A stretch of 64,000 bases of DNA from Bartonella sp. WD12.1 (GTDB taxonomy: Bacteria; Pseudomonadota; Alphaproteobacteria; Rhizobiales; Rhizobiaceae): contig NZ_MUBG01000001.1 in assembly GCF_002022415.1 (NCBI RefSeq), positions 992,001 to 1,056,000 of the forward strand, given 5' to 3'. This document shows positions 63,601 to 64,000 of this stretch, in pieces. The notes under the pieces were generated by a model that saw nothing but the letters and a program-made list of their open reading frames with translations, did no database searches and was not told the origin of the DNA. Numbering within the stretch: position 1 is the first letter of the stretch; each line of letters opens with the position of its first letter. The position numbers were made by a program, and so were the translations under genes.

Positions 63601-64000
63601 AAACCGCATATCGCAGTCAAAGAAGCAGTTTTTCCTTTCGATCGTTTTCCAGGTGTAGATACGCTACTTGGTCCAGAAATGCGTTCAACCGGAGAAGTTA
63701 TGGGGGTAGATTACGAATTTGCGCTTGCTTTTGCTAAAGCACAACTTGGAGCTGGTGTTGATCTGCCATATGAGGGAACTGTATTTGTTTCTGTGAGAGA
63801 TGAAGATAAAAAACGTATCCTCAAATGCGTCAAACGCTTAACTGAGCTTGGTTTTTCTGTTTTAGCGACAAGTGGAACACAAAAATTTCTGGACTCTCAT
63901 GGCGTTAAAGCCCAAAAAATTAATAAGGTGCTAGAAGGCCACCCTCATATTGAAGATGCCATTCGTAATCGGCAAATCCAATTAATTTTCAATACAACAA
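60682..64000 (+). CDS. carB: Carbamoyl phosphate synthetase large subunit (3' end outside window)
   Basis: Forms carbamoyl phosphate from bicarbonate, ammonia and ATP. About 1106 residues are visible of an expected 1160 or so. Duplicated ATP-grasp halves: [18 protein letters not shown] near the start and [18 protein letters not shown] in the second half; [20 protein letters not shown] and [30 protein letters not shown]. The C-terminal MGS-like allosteric domain begins at [19 protein letters not shown] 60682 follows TAGGAAAAAAT. Confidence 0.96.
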   Translation, partial: MPKRTDIKSILIIGAGPIIIGQACEFDYSGTQACKALKEEGYRIILVNSNPATIMTDPDLANATYIEPITPEVVAKIIAYERPDALLPTMGGQTALNTALSLKRMGILDRYNVEMIGANADVIDKAEDRALFRKSMAKIGLETPRSMLANATELKEEDRRLYEKRRTELKTELSGDALEQASEKLDHDWYHTEADRKQRYIAHATAKAVQALDIIGLPVIIRPSFTLGGTGGGIAYNRSEFYEIIERGLEASPTTEVLIEESVLGWKEYEMEIVRDKQDNCIIVCSIENIDPMGVHTGDSITVAPALTLTDKEYQIMRNASIAVLREIGVETGGANVQFAVNPENGRLIVIEMNPRVSRSSALASKATGFPIAKVAAKLAVGYTLDELKNDITGGITPASFEPSIDYIVTKIPRFAFEKFPGSSPVLTTAMKSVGEVMAIGRTFQESLQKALRGLETGLTGLDEIELPEYAEGDENNSIRSAIAIPSPNRLRYVAQAMRMGLTLNEIHQISKIDPWFLEQIASIVEMEQRIRTHGLPQDADNLRMLKAMGFSDARLANLTGQESDSITALRKSLNVKHVFKRIDTCAAEFASPTAYMYSTYETPFAGVACSEAHVSKRKKIVILGGGPNRIGQGIEFDYCCCHAAFALRDAGFEAIMINCNPETVSTDYDTSDRLYFEPLTIEDVLAVLETEQEKGELIGIIVQFGGQTPLKLASALEKNNIPILGTSPDAIDLAEDRDRFQQLLSKLNLKQPKNGIAHSIEQARLVAHDLGFPLVVRPSYVLGGRAMQIIRDERSLQNYLLEIVPELVSEDLKACYPNDTTKQINTLLSKNPLLFDTYLTQAIEVDVDCLCDGEETLVVGIMEHIEEAGIHSGDSACSLPVNTLSRELVLELERQTKALAQALHVVGLMNVQYAIKDGAIYVLEANPRASRTVPFVAKTIGRPIAKIAARIIAGEKLHSALQAYGGLPSTPQKPHIAVKEAVFPFDRFPGVDTLLGPEMRSTGEVMGVDYEFALAFAKAQLGAGVDLPYEGTVFVSVRDEDKKRILKCVKRLTELGFSVLATSGTQKFLDSHGVKAQKINKVLEGHPHIEDAIRNRQIQLIFNTT

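Overview
The window is AT-rich chromosomal DNA from an alphaproteobacterium of the order Rhizobiales, most likely a Bartonella species (inference from gene content and order, base composition and the many decayed, gene-poor gaps). Direct alphaproteobacterial signs are a circularly permuted two-piece tmRNA gene with tag ANDNYAEARLAA next to an alpha-type sspB, a bacterial type A RNase P RNA, a DUF4169 gene and a Rhizobiales-type FtsZ with a long C-terminal linker. No phage, insertion sequence or CRISPR array was seen.

Layout. 1-2168 (minus): thyA, folA and the start of hflK. 2355-3653 (plus): the 2-oxoglutarate permease kgtP with its terminator. 4150-5363 (plus): ssrA (tmRNA), sspB and a DUF4169 gene, linking trans-translation with the adaptor that passes tagged proteins to ClpXP. 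5710-11832 (plus): uvrD helicase, a SCO copper chaperone, prmA and an aminopeptidase P. 11985-17868 (minus): ligA, recN, bamD, lpxC. 18066-36579 (minus): a complete division and cell wall (dcw) cluster read as rsmH-ftsL-ftsI-murE-murF-mraY-murD-ftsW-murG-murC-murB-ddl-ftsQ-ftsA-ftsZ, closed by a terminator. Most of its junctions overlap. mraZ is missing, and murF is split by a frameshift at an A7 run. rnpB lies just upstream of the cluster.

37161-47283 is gene-poor. It holds a small membrane protein, a strong candidate sRNA with a C-rich loop, ettA, pncA, a DUF475 membrane protein, an XRE regulator with a palindrome over its -35 box, a CAU-anticodon tRNA (probably tRNA-Ile2), a SIMPL-domain protein and a YcgN-type protein. 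47965-52245 (minus) carries dnaG followed by rpoD. 52379-64000 is mixed: a YbdG-type mechanosensitive channel, a decayed Na/Pi cotransporter, a YeaQ/YmgE membrane protein, ubiC, carA, a TetA-like MFS exporter on the other strand, an unknown ORF and carB, which runs off the window.

The genes are mostly housekeeping: nucleotide synthesis (thyA, folA, carAB), envelope building and division (dcw, lpxC, bamD), replication and repair (dnaG, ligA, recN, uvrD) and protein quality control (ssrA, sspB, hflK). The most interesting observations are the murF slip site, the C-rich sRNA candidate and the XRE operator candidate.
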